DNA of 64,000 nt, taken from positions 29,182,562-29,246,561 of the forward strand of contig OX442415.1 in assembly GCA_949361645.1 (NCBI GenBank), given 5' to 3'. Under the pieces are notes generated by a model. It was not told the origin of the DNA, searched no databases, and saw only the letters and a program-made list of their open reading frames with translations. Made by a program: the position numbers and the translations under genes. Below are positions 22,406 through 33,197 of this stretch, piece after piece. The stretch's first letter is position 1. Each line of letters opens with the position of its first letter. Origin of the DNA: Spongilla lacustris (lineage: Eukaryota; Porifera; Demospongiae; Spongillida; Spongillidae).

Positions 22406-22689
22406 TCGATTAGACTAGGTATACGGAAAGGATTACAAACCAAATTACAACAGTGCACGAATCTCCAGATTCTGGAGAATGGCTAGCGCATGCGCACCAA
22501 GACCTTGACAATGGATACCAGGCCCTATTTTTTGTCCCCGCTAACTTTAATTAAAAAAATAGGGCCTGGGGACGAGGCTAACACGAAGCTGAATGTGAAG
22601 CTGTCATACATTACTGAGGCTGTCCTACTTGTTAATGCATTCAACTCTCGATCTCAACCATAAAGTTGCTCTCTTGAATATCCACCAAT

Positions 22690-23183
22690 TGAATTGTGTC
22701 CATCACTTGCCACTTTAATTACAAACTCATACAGAGAAAATGCTTCTCTCTTCATAGATGCATGGGGATACTCTTTTCTCTCAGGAAGGGAGACCCTCTT
22801 GCCACTGTTCCTTTCATTGGGAAATTGCAGAGTACAAACACCAAGCAGGTTTGGTATGCCGATAATGCTACAGCAGGTGACACAGTACTGAATCTTAAGG
22901 CCTGGTGGACCATGTTGTTGTCTTCTGGTCCCTCCTATGGATTTTTTGTCAACCCTGGGAAAACATAACCACAACATGAGCATGATGCAAAAGAACTACT
23001 GATTCTCTGGCACAGGAACTGACGCCATTAAGGTGCAGCACTAGGGAGCCAATCTTTCCTATAGAGCTACACCAGCAACAAAGACTCAACCTCATGCTGC
23101 CTACTGTGCCTTTGTTCATGGTGTGTCTGGGCTTTGGACTTTCTTCCTTTGCACCATGCCTGACATATCTTCACTACTCCAGC
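22690..23183 (+). pseudogene. LINE reverse transcriptase relic
   Basis: Reads RKGDPLATVPFIGKLQS, then KQVWYADNATAGDTVLNLKA and GPSYGFFVNPGKT. After frame breaks it reads TKTQPHAAYCAFVHGVSGLW and MPDISSLLQ. The catalytic YADD motif has become YADN, so the enzyme is dead. The order (YADD box, WW--L---GP-YG--PNP-KT, then TQPHAAYAAFTHG) matches, from memory, LINE polymerases of aquatic invertebrates. The relic stops abruptly at 23183 where the Ty3/gypsy LTR begins. Confidence 0.7.
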
Positions 23184-23493
23184 TGTCACGGCCACCAGGG
23201 ATAACTCAGCTTGCGTCTCCATAGTACCGTGAACACCACCTGAGTCTGGCAAAGTCAACACCATGACACGCAGGACAACAGCCCTTTAATGACTCGAACA
23301 CCACCCCACAAGGCAAGGCAAGTACACACCAGAGAGAAAGAGAGTGAGAACTCCCGGAACATTCCCCGCCCGCCCCCTATATCTCTCTCTAGCTATTGTC
23401 TGTCACAATGAGTCTGTACGGCTACGCGGCAGCCCCAGTCCACAAGTGAAGTCACCTCTGTTTGGAGGATCAGGTGGTTCCCAGACCCTCACA
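23184..23493 (-). repeat. Probable LTR of a Ty3/gypsy element
   Basis: On the minus strand the pol relic is followed by a purine tract (AGAAGGGGGGAGGAG, 23508-23494) and then TGTGAGGGTCTGGG, a typical polypurine tract and LTR start. A GATATAGGGGGC TATA-like box lies about 140 bp in, and CGTGACA closes the unit at 23184. The other edge coincides with interruption of a LINE frame. A partner LTR was not found in the window. Confidence 0.55.
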
Positions 23494-24305
23494 CTCCTCC
23501 CCCCTTCTTCTGCAGCAAAGCCATTTGCTGCATCTGGTCCTCTAGACAGTCCGTCAGCATTCTCCATTATTTGAGCCCTTGTGATGCTCCACAACGAAGT
23601 CATAGGACTGCAACAGTAGACTCCACCGAGTTAGTCGGGCATTGGTGTCCCTCAGACGGTCCATCCATATTAGAGCTCGATGATCCGTCTCCACCTTGAA
23701 TTCCCTGCCCAACAGATATGTTCGGAAATGATGGACTGCCTCCTTGATAGCCAAACAGTCCTTTTCAATAGTAGAGTACTTCTCTTCTCTGGGAAAGAAG
23801 CTTCCTGCTATAATAGGCAACAGTATGTTCCTGACCCTCCTCGTCACACTAGCTCAGTACAGCTCCTATCCCACGATTGGAAGCATCGGTCTGCAAGATA
23901 AACTGCCTCTCAAAATTTGGACTCTGGAGTAGTGGATCAGAGCACAAGCAATCCTTGAGGCTCTTGAATGCTTGCTCATGCACATTCCTTACTCCAGCTG
24001 ACCCTCATGGGTGAACACTTCCGTGTCAGTTCAGTCAATGGTGCAGCCAGAGATGCAGAGTTGGGTATGAATCGTCTGTAGTATCCTGTAAGTCCCAAGA
24101 ATGCTCTCACACCAGTCTTGTCAGTTGGAGTAAGGAAGTTCAACACCGCCTGCACCTTAGATGGCTCTGGTTTCATCAAAGTGCCACCCACCACAAAGCC
24201 TAGGTATGAACACGCAGTTACTCCAAAGTGACACTTGGAAGCCTTCGCAGTCAGTCCAGCCCCCTTGAGTCGTCCAAAGACTGCATGGAGGTAGAACATG
24301 GCTAC
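23403..24305 (-). pseudogene. Ty3/gypsy pol 3' fragment (RT end and RNase H)
   Basis: Minus strand 24299-23976 gives the RT thumb (LTAKASKCHFGVTACSYLGF, FLGLTGYYRRFIPN, LAAPLTELTRK). After a frame change, 23847-23554 gives RNase H (REEKYSTIEKDCLAIKEAV, FKVETDHRALIWM, LTRWSLLLQSYDF). A further shifted frame reads ENADGLSRGP at 23600-23540. These are classic chromovirus-like gypsy motifs. Frameshifts and loss of everything 5' of the RT thumb, including the protease and RT catalytic core, show an inactive fragment. No integrase follows; the frame runs directly into the polypurine tract, implying deletion or a different gene order. Confidence 0.85.
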
Positions 24306-24600
24306 TTCACTCCACTAGTATTTACCACATCAGGAGGAATGGGGAAATGTGCTTCCATAACATACAGACTTGCCTCTCTTCTATCAACCAAGCAAGAGCA
24401 AAACTATGGTGCAGCTATAAGTTGCTTGCAATGGGTAAGATGCTGCCTTGGTGCTCGATCATCACAGGGGCAAGCATTCAGATCCAGCGTGATCGATCTA
24501 GCTATTGCAGAAGCCAAGGTTCCCTCGATATCTGTTTAACTCATTAACTGCATCCTTTGTGTGCATATCTACATGCATATACCTTACTTTGTACCATTTC
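24306..24600. other. Unassigned sequence between two mobile elements
   Basis: Open in two plus-strand frames but with no recognised motif. It lies between the gypsy fragment and the hAT right end. Confidence 0.35.
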
Positions 24601-25045
24601 TCATTCACATTGGTGTATGTATAAAATTCTTTTGGCATAAAGTGCCATGTGTAGGTACACCTCAGCATGGCCACGCTTAGGTTCGGCCATGCCCAACTAG
24701 CTGTTACAGGTGGTTAAGTGCTGAATGTAGGCCGAGCCATTTAGGTTTATGTAGGTAGATGTGCATGGGATAGGTGATTTAGGTAGCTGTGGCTGTATGC
24801 TGCCATGGTTGTGTATGATGCTGTGTAATGTTGTCTGGTACATGTAGGTAGATGTAGTATTGTTTAGTGCTGAGTGACAACCATAACTCCGGCAGTGAGC
24901 AGAAAACCTGAATAACCTAGGTATTCGGCAGGAAAATTTATTTATACGGAAAAATCGATTTTCAGATCCAGAAAAACCTGAAAAATTGATTAATGTTTTT
25001 AAGTAAAAATCGATTTTCATTCTTCAGGGGAGTTTACACACCCTA
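24601..25045. mobile_element. Right end of a hAT-type element (TTACACACCCTA end)
   Basis: Matches 33530-34188, the right end of the hAT element at 29845-34188, including the repeated subterminal phrase AAAAATCGATTTTCAGATCC and the terminal TTACACACCCTA. The corresponding left end was not found before it, so this copy is truncated or broken by nested insertions (compare 20070-20200). Confidence 0.75.
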
Positions 25046-25518
25046 CCTGTGTTCCACCATACCAGGTTGATTTAAAAAGTTGACTTTCTCATGCTGAAAA
25101 TTTATAAACCTGGGATCAACCCAGGATAAGAGATTACAGCGTGCGGAGCATAGCGCTCGCTCTCGTGCTTTATCCATGTCCACAGACAGACCAGAGTCAA
25201 ACAGTTACGAAGTATGATAAGCCACGCCCCCTTTTGGCGCCCCTCGTTTGCTTCGTCTATATATTATCTCTGCTTCGCCTAGCTGGGGCCGCCTCTGCAC
25301 ATGCAGGGCGTCTGCTGTGAACAATAGTTCTTACATGTTCATGTGAACCCAGGCTGGGTTATGCATCTCTATATACTATGCTGCTAACATATGGCGGTTT
25401 TCGCAAATCTACATCTGCATTTTGTATGCTACATGTACGGAGGGGCTTTCTAAATCAGTCAAACTTCATGGCCGTGGTGGACATTGCCTCAAAACTGAAC
25501 ACGCATCTGTTATTTACT

Positions 25519-26340
25519 TCATCGAGTACTACACTCGCATCCAGGTGCAATCATTGGATGGCAGGCGGGAAAAGGGATCTTACACGTCGCTGGATGGCCA
25601 GTGCAGTTGACACCTTGCGGCTTGAACACTTGGCCCGGGATTGGACAGGCTGCATGGGTTAAGATCAAACATGCATGCATACATGTTGCATTTAGTAAAA
25701 AGAGTAAATCCACTGACATGGTAGCGGACATTGCTTCAAAAATACACATGTGTTATTCTCTTCATCCAGTACTTTTCCAGTAGGGTACTCACATCCAGAT
25801 TGTTTCAATTTAACGCAGCCGTGAAAAGGGCTCTTACACGTAAATGGGTTTTGAGGGCATCGGACTTGTTCCTTGTACACTTGGCTCGGGATTGGACACA
25901 CTGCGTGTGTTAAGATCAAACATGCATGCATGTTGCATTGAAGAAGTATATAAATACGAATTAACTGACATGGTACTGGTGGTAGATCAGCGTGTCCCGG
26001 TATAGGTAGACATTGCTTCAAAAATACGCATCTTTTATTCTTTACATCTAGTACTTGTCCAGTAGGGCACTCGCATCCAGATAAACATTGAAGCGTGCAT
26101 GCGTTGCCGAGGATATGGCCCTTGCAGGTAGCTGGGTTGTGAGGGCAATCGACGCATTCCTTGAACACTTGGCCCGGGATTGGACAACGAACATGAGCTG
26201 TGTTACATGCATAATTATACATGTTGTGTTATAAGTGTACATTTGAATTGAATGCATCATAAATTTTACTTGCCTCCCTGAGCTTGCGAGAAAATGGCGT
26301 TGTAGATTCCGAATATGGCGACTAACTTGATCACAGACAT
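25519..26340 (-). CDS. Secreted TIL-like cysteine-rich protein, 3 intact modules and a broken fourth
   Basis: Exons on the minus strand are 26340-26274, 26197-25970, 25900-25718 and 25649-25519, all joined in phase 1. Exon 1 (MSVIKLVAIFGIYNAIFSQA) is a signal peptide. Each later exon is one module with eight cysteines. The modules end GCECPTGQVLDVKNKRCVFL or the like, matching the C-terminal half of trypsin-inhibitor-like (TIL) domains. Intron 1 has a GC donor (GAG|GCAAGT) and introns 2 and 3 share a GTCAGT donor. Exon 4 has a deletion after GCEC that shifts the frame to an early stop, so the last module is lost; the total is about 202 codons. The two-module paralogue at 43775-44365 is complete. 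Protease inhibition is inferred from fold only. Confidence 0.78.
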
Positions 26341-27013
26341 TTTGATTGGTCTGCAGCTATACATGTCCAGAAATTGTGGACATTGATGCATAACTCGGCG
26401 TACAATTGTGATTAAAAAAATCTAATTGCACTTTTAAACTCACTAGGTACTTTAGAGATTTATCACGTTATTAAAACTGCTGATTAATTTATTAAAATAA
26501 ATTATTGTTATTGTCTTTCAATAAATGCATTGTATGTCTGCATGGCAGGGAACTTATAGGAATAGGCATCGCTGTTACATAAAATCCTTCCAAACTACAG
26601 CTATCGTCGATTTTAGTGATCTAAGCATACGCATGCGCAACTCAAAACATTTAGTTGTACTCGTGCCCCTGCCATTGGATGCATTCTAGAGGTCACTTGA
26701 TCTGTTATTTAACCATTTTGATCCATTGTATAGTAGTTGGGCGTAGCCTTTTGGCGGAAGTATCAAGCCTATACCAAGATTTGTACCCATCTGATAGTAT
26801 TGTGGATATACAATGTAATAGCTCTACACTCGCTATCAATCTAATTCTTGGTATACGCTATATATAGTCTCGCTAGCCAGACGTACAACATCGAACGTCA
26901 ACTGGATAGGCTTGAAACCCCCATAACGCGAAGATCGAGCTAATAAAACCGCTGCTTTTGAGTAGCTACTACATATATAATATGATATATAGGTGTGACT
27001 ACGAGACTCGCTC

Positions 27014-27134
27014 ACAGCAAAACATTTTTAGTGTACGTATTTCACTCAAAACGCAAACTATATCACTCAGAATCCTGATTCAGAGTGATATAGTTTGCCG
27101 TTTTGAGTGAAATACACCAAACTGTTTTTGCTGT
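27014..27134. mobile_element. 121-bp palindromic MITE with 4-bp TSD
   Basis: Arms beginning ACAGCAAAA and ending TTTTTGCTGT fold around AATCCTGATT. GCTC flanks both sides (27010-27013 and 27135-27138). SD2 copy 2 has a single GCTC at 36516-36519 with no insert, so this is a clean insertion after the duplication. Confidence 0.88.
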
Positions 27135-27698
27135 GCTCGTTAAGATGCATGGGCGATTCCGTCCCTATATTATTATATATAGTTATGATTGTATAATTAT
27201 ATATATATATCTATCTGCATGTGCATCGCTCTGACGTTGACCACGACGACTGGCTTGTTTTTGATAACATGCTAGAAGTTCTCGTGGAGGTGTGTTAAGG
27301 ATATTGCCTTCCACTAGCTAAAGAATTAACATATGCATGGCGGATATTCACAGCGGGACTCTCCACTGTGTCCTGGCCCTATTATACTGTATATCGTCGA
27401 TTAATGACTGTATATGGATCAAATGGCAGGCAAGGTCGCTCGCGCTCACTCCATAGCAGTCTCGTTCCCAGACCCAATATCTGCTACGAGGTTAAGTCCT
27501 GTACTCATTTCTATCCAGCTCCGTTGGAATTTTGGCTAGGGTATACATAAAGGATGAACAGCCGTATATTCGGCAGTTGGCCTGAGATGTGTGTGTTTGT
27601 TATGCCGTGTGTTCTACTTTTTTATGATTGAACGGCTGGAAGGAAATGCACACGCACCCACACCCAAATGCAAATACAAACATGCATCATGCACGCAA

Positions 27699-27699
<1 letters not shown>

Positions 27700-27735
<36 letters not shown>

Positions 27736-27878
27736 CATGCAAATACATGTACACACACACACATGTACATGCAAATACACACACACACATACACACACAT
27801 GTACATGCAAATACACACACATACACACACACATGTACATGCAAATACACACACACACATACACACATACACACACAT
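27700..27878. repeat. CA-rich minisatellite
   Basis: CA runs alternate with ATGTACATGCAAATA at intervals of about 24-46 bp. The matching array in SD2 copy 2 (37497-37800) is longer. Open frames on both strands here are artefacts of the repeat. Confidence 0.95.
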
Positions 27879-28160
27879 GACACAGGACTTGCATGGGCAT
27901 GCAGTTGAAGAAAAGAATCACATACATCCACCTGTCTTTCTAATTTACTCCTACAAATACTAAAGCATGCCATGATGCAGCTCTGATCTGTCATCAATGA
28001 ACAGATCGATGGCCGATGGCATGAAGGCTGGTGATGAATGACTCATACACAATGGCAAGGATGCTGGATAGAAACTACAAGTATGTACTAGTCCTGAGGG
28101 CCATGCATGTGAAACGTTTACATAACAGCCATAACTAATGACCACATGCCACCACCCTAA

Positions 28161-28944
28161 CAGGGGCGGATCTAGGGGGGAGGGGGGGGGGGCACCAGGG
28201 CCACGTGCCCCCCCCTTTCGGACGACCATTAAATATTCATGAGTGTGTTTTGCGTACCGCGTGCGATTATAACCGCACGAAACAGTGCCGCGGTTAGCTC
28301 CAGCGCTGATACAGGGCGGATCGCGCGGGGGAGGGGGTGGGGTGGGAAGGGGGGGGGGGGCACTAGGGGCACATGCCCCCCATTCCGGACGACTCATTAA
28401 ATATTCATGATGTATTTGCGTACCGCGTGCGATTTATAACCGTACGAAACAGGCCTCGGTTAGCTACAGCGTGGATACATGTACATGTACACGGGAAGGG
28501 CCAATTATATGTAAAGAATGATTACGATTATATTTGCAAACCAAACGTGCGAATTGAAAGGAAGCGGAGATCAGTATACACTAAAAAGATTGAAAAGATT
28601 GGCGCATCGCATCGCATATAAAAGCTGAGCTATATTTTTTGGCCCACAAACTTTACTTCGGAGCAGTGAGTTACATTTTAAAAGTACTGACGAACGCTAT
28701 AAACTCGTACTTTGGTAGTTGCTACAACTAATATGTATTTCCTGTGAAAAAATGCATGCATTGCACATACTATTTAACAGGCCTGCTTTTTTGCGTAGTT
28801 TTCGGAGTTTTTACAACGCAAAACGCGTTGGCTTCAGGGGCTCCGTCCCAGGCCCCGATGGGGGAGCTTACAGCGCTCCCCCATACCCCCTAGCTGTGCG
28901 GGAGGGGTGCCCCCCTCCAGCACCCTCCCTGGGGCTGCGCCTCT

Positions 28945-28980
<36 letters not shown>

Positions 28981-29007
28981 CTTTCCAAATTCCTGGATCC
29001 GCCCCTG
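28161..29007. mobile_element. hAT5-like non-autonomous element with 5-bp TSD
   Basis: Ends CAGGGGCGGATC and GGATCCGCCCCTG; CCTAA duplicated on both sides (28156-28160 and 29008-29012). SD2 copy 2 retains the single empty site CCTAA at 38094-38098. The interior holds two diverged tandem copies of a unit with ATTAAATATTCATGA and GCGTACCGCGTGCGAT (about 28195-28310 and 28373-28480), a 30-bp poly-C run (28952-28981), and GC-rich segments shared in part with 15864-16130 and 53574-54362. No transposase ORF was seen. Confidence 0.9.
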
Positions 29008-29705
29008 CCTAATTAAATAGGTGACCACAAAGACTTTGAGTCAGCTACATTCTCTGTTAGTACATGTTATACCTTCTTGAACTTTCCACATTTATCACAA
29101 TCACACACACATACACAACCAATACATAACCAAATAAATATAAATGCCACACCACAACTGTTACATCACCTATTACATACATCTGCAGATCTAGAGCCAT
29201 GTACATATAGCTAGACCATATAAAGCCTTCCATTTGAGTTGTTGCTGAAGTGTTTTCACCATGCAGGTGCATGTTGGAAGGGTGGCTGGCACAGTCCATG
29301 AGATGCAAAACTTTGTGTCCAGTCCCTGGTCCATACCAGCTAGGTGGTCATGTAGGTAAGCCTCCTCTCCTGGCAGACAACTGGTGTCTGTGCTATGTGT
29401 ACAACCAAACCAAGGAGTTTTTCTAACCAAACCAATAAAGGTGGACACCACAGGATGTGACAATTGTAGCCACTTTAAACAATTATTCTTTGGTCCTACA
29501 TCTACATGCATGTAACACGTAGATCTATCTCCTTCTAACTGTACCCTACATCAGAAACCTTTAAACTTAATTTGATTCATATCCCAGTGGCTGCCTCTGG
29601 GATGTGCTATCAAATTCCTCATCTCTAGGGAGAAGGGCCTACATGTATTATCTTTTCCCAACTGTTCCACAAGGATATCTCCCATCCACCTTCACAAGGC
29701 ACTCT

Positions 29706-29844
29706 CTCCTCTACCTCCACAAGCTCCCTCCACCTTCACAAAACTACCCTTCACAAAACTACCTCCCTCCACCTTCACAATGCTACCTCCCTCCACCTTC
29801 ACAAAACTACCTCCCTCCACCTTCACAAAACTACCTCCCTCCAC
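29706..29844. repeat. 24-bp minisatellite (CTCCCTCCACCTTCACAAAA type)
   Basis: About five units encoding a PPPSQNYL-like octapeptide if read. The SD2 copy 2 array is at 38758-38896. The hAT element 29845-34188 inserted in its right end. Confidence 0.93.
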
Positions 29845-30129
29845 TAGGGTGTGTAACCGGTTATCAGGTTATTCGGGTTATTCGGATACTCGCAAAAACC
29901 TATCCGTTCGAATAGTAATTTAGCATTACTCGGAAAAATCGATTATTGGATTTGTTCTATTCGAAATAACCGGTTTGTGCATCTCCATTCGGAGGTACTT
30001 AGGTATTCGTCGTCCGCATCGACAATTCGCCCATTATTCGGATACCCGTTTACGATGTTACATGTACGACAATAATTACTTCTAATTTGAAGTTAATTAA
30101 CGTTACTGTTGTTACTATATACTGGAACT

Positions 30130-30233
30130 GAGGGATCTACGTGATTTAGAATCCCCGAGGGCCCTGGGCTGTAGCGTCCCGAGCGGTAGCGAGGGCGCTA
30201 CTAAGGGCTCGAGGGATTCTAAATCACGTGGAT
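30130..30233. repeat. Palindromic repeat inside the hAT element
   Basis: GAGGGATCTACGTGATTTAG pairs with CTAAATCACGTGGATCCC across about 60 bp that are themselves partly inverted (GGGCTGTAGCG with CGCTACTAAGGGC). Probably a small foldback element. Confidence 0.75.
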
Positions 30234-30512
30234 CCCGAAGGTGACAGTGTCTAACTAATGCAACGCGACGTACGTATTGTACCGTTAAAATTATATTGCG
30301 CATGCGTGGTTTCCGTATCAACGGTAAAAAAAAATTGACTTGCTTGTTGACGACTGAGACTGAGGGTTCAAAAAAACCCTAGCGAAGACTTGCCGTCGTG
30401 ACTCGCGAAGTAGAATGCTAGAGGGCGGGTACTCAAGTCTGGTGACCCGACTCAATTGTTGTACAGGAAGATACTAGAGCATGTACTCCGATATCAGTCT
30501 ACCACTTCGAAG

Positions 30513-30684
30513 ATACGGAAAATACAGTTCATCGCGGAAAACTGTTGGTGTTCATATAGCGCCATTTTACCTTTTTAATTAAAAAAACATTCGATTAGTT
30601 AAGACCTGCCCAGTTCGATAAATGAAATCCGTGAGGGCTATTAAGACCAACAGTGTTCCTAACTCTGCGATAAATTTTCCGTAT
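30513..30684. mobile_element. MITE related to 6945-7108
   Basis: Ends ATACGGAAAAT and its inverse, with an inner match through the GTTGGTGTTC region. The phrase AAAACTGTTGGTGTTCATA is shared with the MITE at 6945-7108. The arms are imperfect. Confidence 0.7.
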
Positions 30685-30894
30685 GTTTGAGCCAGTACTA
30701 TAAAATCAACTCTGGTCCCCAGACCGCGGGTATTCTAAGTGCCAGCGGGCGGGTATTCTAAGTGCCAGAGGGCGGGTATTCTACCGTAGAATACCCGCCC
30801 GCTGGCATTTAGAGGACGCGATTACGCTATAACGAGGTCTCTACGAAAAATATGGTACCTGCAATAGATCAATCAGATTGCGAGATTCCATTAG

Positions 30895-32300
30895 GCCACT
30901 TTGAATTGCAAAGTTGGTTCCCGTCCGGTCTATAGACTGGAGAGGATGCGGGCGGGCGGCTCCATTTCCATTATCCATTACAGGAAGTGATGTCATAATT
31001 CGTTGTATATATTATGAACGTGTGATGCGTTCGAATGCTTCACATGTACATAATGATACATATTAGTAGGTAACAAGCAATTATAAATGCGAGACGCCTC
31101 GTGTTTTTACGTGCATGGAGTGGGACGGTAATGAATGTGAAAATGTATAGTCTGCCGGACATACAATTAATATTCGCAGGACTGAAATATACGTTCTCAA
31201 TACTAACAATCACTTCTTCTTAGTACTTCTGCGGGGAATCTTTGTCTTCGAACTGCAGTCATCACACTGAGGAAAATGTTCATCCTTTAACATTGCTAAT
31301 GGAAGGTCTGCTGAACAATAAACACAGATGTCCACATAATTAGCTGAATAATCGAACAAAAGGGCCAAGTGTTGCAACAAGATGCTTCACTCTCATGCCT
31401 ATAGAGAATAAGTTAAGTAGTGGATAAACCATGCAGTTGCAATGTGTATGTGTAGCCGTAGTAGACTAGCATTGTATGTTTGTACACCGCGGGGTACGCA
31501 GAAGTGGCAGAACAAAGTTTATTGCGTTCCGCTGCTTCACTGAGCATTCCAGTAAAGTTCGACTGCATGTTTTGCTAAGTTGTCTAAGTCCTTATCTCTT
31601 TGGGTCGAAGCTTTGAAGGCCTAATACCCCTTAAGCAACTAGTCACAGCGGAGGTATGCGAAACTTCCGGTACACTAATCACGAATCGCCGTACAGTGTC
31701 AGTGCATGTACCTCCGCTGTGGCGAGTTGCTGTAAGAGCAGCGAAAGGTATTAGGCCTTCAATGCTTCGGCCCAAACCGATAACGACTTATACAACGTGG
31801 AAAAACAGTCGAACTGCACTAGAATGCTAAAACGGCGGAACGCTTTGAAGTTTGTTTTGCGTACCTCGCAATGTACATACGTGCCCCTCGGAGCAGTCCA
31901 GGACATTATAACAGACTTACGGAAACCATCCACAGAGGACATCTTTTCTGGTGATGTCCCTATTTTGCAATCGTCAAGGAAATGGTTGGACACATGCTGC
32001 TTTACTACTACTTACAAGCTTAAGCACATCGTACAATCCTTGAAGGGTTAGTTTTTCATCTTCTATACAATATACTTCCAAGATATTATTGTTCTTCGGC
32101 TTCTTCCACAGCTAGAGTCAAAGACGGAGCTATTCACAAGGGTTTCTTCCATTACACGCGATTTTCACTTTCAAACAACATTTTTAAAAAATGGAAAAAA
32201 ATTCTTTTCTATTTGAATAAATAGAATAATGGAAGAATTAGCATTTTTTAAAATATCATGCGGGCGGGGACGGGAACCAACATTGCAATTCAAAGTGGCC
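30895..32300. mobile_element. PIF/Harbinger-like non-autonomous element with TTA TSD
   Basis: Inverted ends GGCCACTTTGAATTGCAA continue through GTTGGTTCCCGTCC and are flanked by TTA on both sides (30892-30894 and 32301-32303). A 3-bp TWA duplication is the known preference of PIF/Harbinger elements. Inside is another inverted repeat (31526-31853) in which GCGTTCCGC, GTTCGACTG and AAGGCCTAATACC recur inverted. No transposase was recognised; the plus-strand ORF 31797-32051 has no known motif. Confidence 0.8.
31526..31853. repeat. Nested foldback repeat
   Basis: The left arm from GCGTTCCGCTGCTT and the right arm ending AACGGCGGAACGC pair over about 150 bp with mismatches. The loop is near 31670-31690. 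It sits inside the Harbinger-like element. Confidence 0.75.
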
Positions 32301-32316
32301 TTATGCTATAGTCTAA

Positions 32317-33197
32317 GGGGCCGTTCATAAATTACGTCACACAAATTAAGGCTGTTTTGGACCCCCTCCCTCCCCCTCCGTCACGGAACCGTCACAATAA
32401 TCCTCTCCCCCCCTCTTAATTACGTCACATTTGCTCCCCTCCCCCCCCCCCCCCCTTCATGAATAATCATAAATCGCTTCGAGCGTGCATATTTGGCCAG
32501 TTTCGCGCCGTATACGCGCGTAATGCAAGCAAAGCTCAAAGAAACAGTTTTCGCATGCGGGCAACTCCATTGAATTCGACCACACTACTGTCAATAATCA
32601 TACATCGTCGCAAGCATGCAGGTCTTCTTCATTCTAGGCCGCGGGGCTACCCGGCATAACTCCTTCGAGGTCAAAGTGATTTTTACCAATCCAGACTGCC
32701 TAGCCTGTTTCAGGCAGTCAACTTTATCTCATCTCTGTGCCTCAGATAGGGCAGCAACTTGATGCGCGTGACTCTAATTAATGTAATAATTACTCGGTTT
32801 GGTCAAACGCGCCGGTAGTCAAGCAATGCCCAACTAGGCAGCAACTAGCTCTTATTTGGCTTAATTGTCTCGCTTATGAATCACCATATGTTTATACAGC
32901 ATCACGTTTAAAGCGAAATAGAGAGAGCAGATCTTGCACGACCGGCCGAAAAAGCAAATGCAAGTGGACTGCCTGGTACTGACGCCATGCATCATCGAAC
33001 GATTACCCACGACATGAATCAATTTTAGTAACCGCTAAATACCATCGTGCATCATAGACCACGACAATGAATTTTAATTCAAAATGTGACATCACGCCAG
33101 CCTAAACCCCCCCTCCCCCCCCGTCACAAACCGTCACAATTGTTCCGACCCCCGACCCCCCCCCCCCTTTTGCGTGACGTAATTTATGAACGGCCCC
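32317..33197. mobile_element. PIF/Harbinger-like MITE with TAA TSD
   Basis: Perfect inverted ends GGGGCCGTTCATAAATTACG (continuing TCAC) and TAA on both sides (32314-32316 and 33198-33200). The subterminal regions are C-rich (CCCCTCCCCC, CCGTCACAA) on the plus strand near both ends. No transposase ORF. It sits only 17 bp from the previous element, inside the same hAT element. Confidence 0.88.

Larger units (their letters stand above)
20210..22580. mobile_element. AcademH-like DNA transposon (internally deleted copy)
   Basis: Nearly identical terminal inverted repeats of about 160 bp start TAGCCTCGTCCCCAGG. They are flanked by 9-bp direct repeats ACATGAAGC (20201-20209) and ACACGAAGC (22581-22589), with one mismatch. 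Inside, a spliced zinc-finger/DUF6589-like gene reads rightward and a RecQ-like helicase exon reads leftward. From memory, the Academ superfamily has a lineage (AcademH) that pairs its transposase with a superfamily-2 helicase; the assignment rests on that. The transposase lacks its C-terminal part and the helicase has only one exon, with the two frames meeting at about 22137, which marks an internal deletion. Confidence 0.8.

Noticed and set aside
29604..29915. Proline-rich PPPSQNYL repeat protein
   Set aside because: It is the 24-bp satellite read in one frame; SD2 copies differ in unit number and the frame runs into the hAT element.
30115..30321. Hairpin as a possible structural RNA or miRNA precursor
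   Set aside because: Arms are GC-rich and element-like, located in nested transposon DNA; nothing supports a processed RNA.
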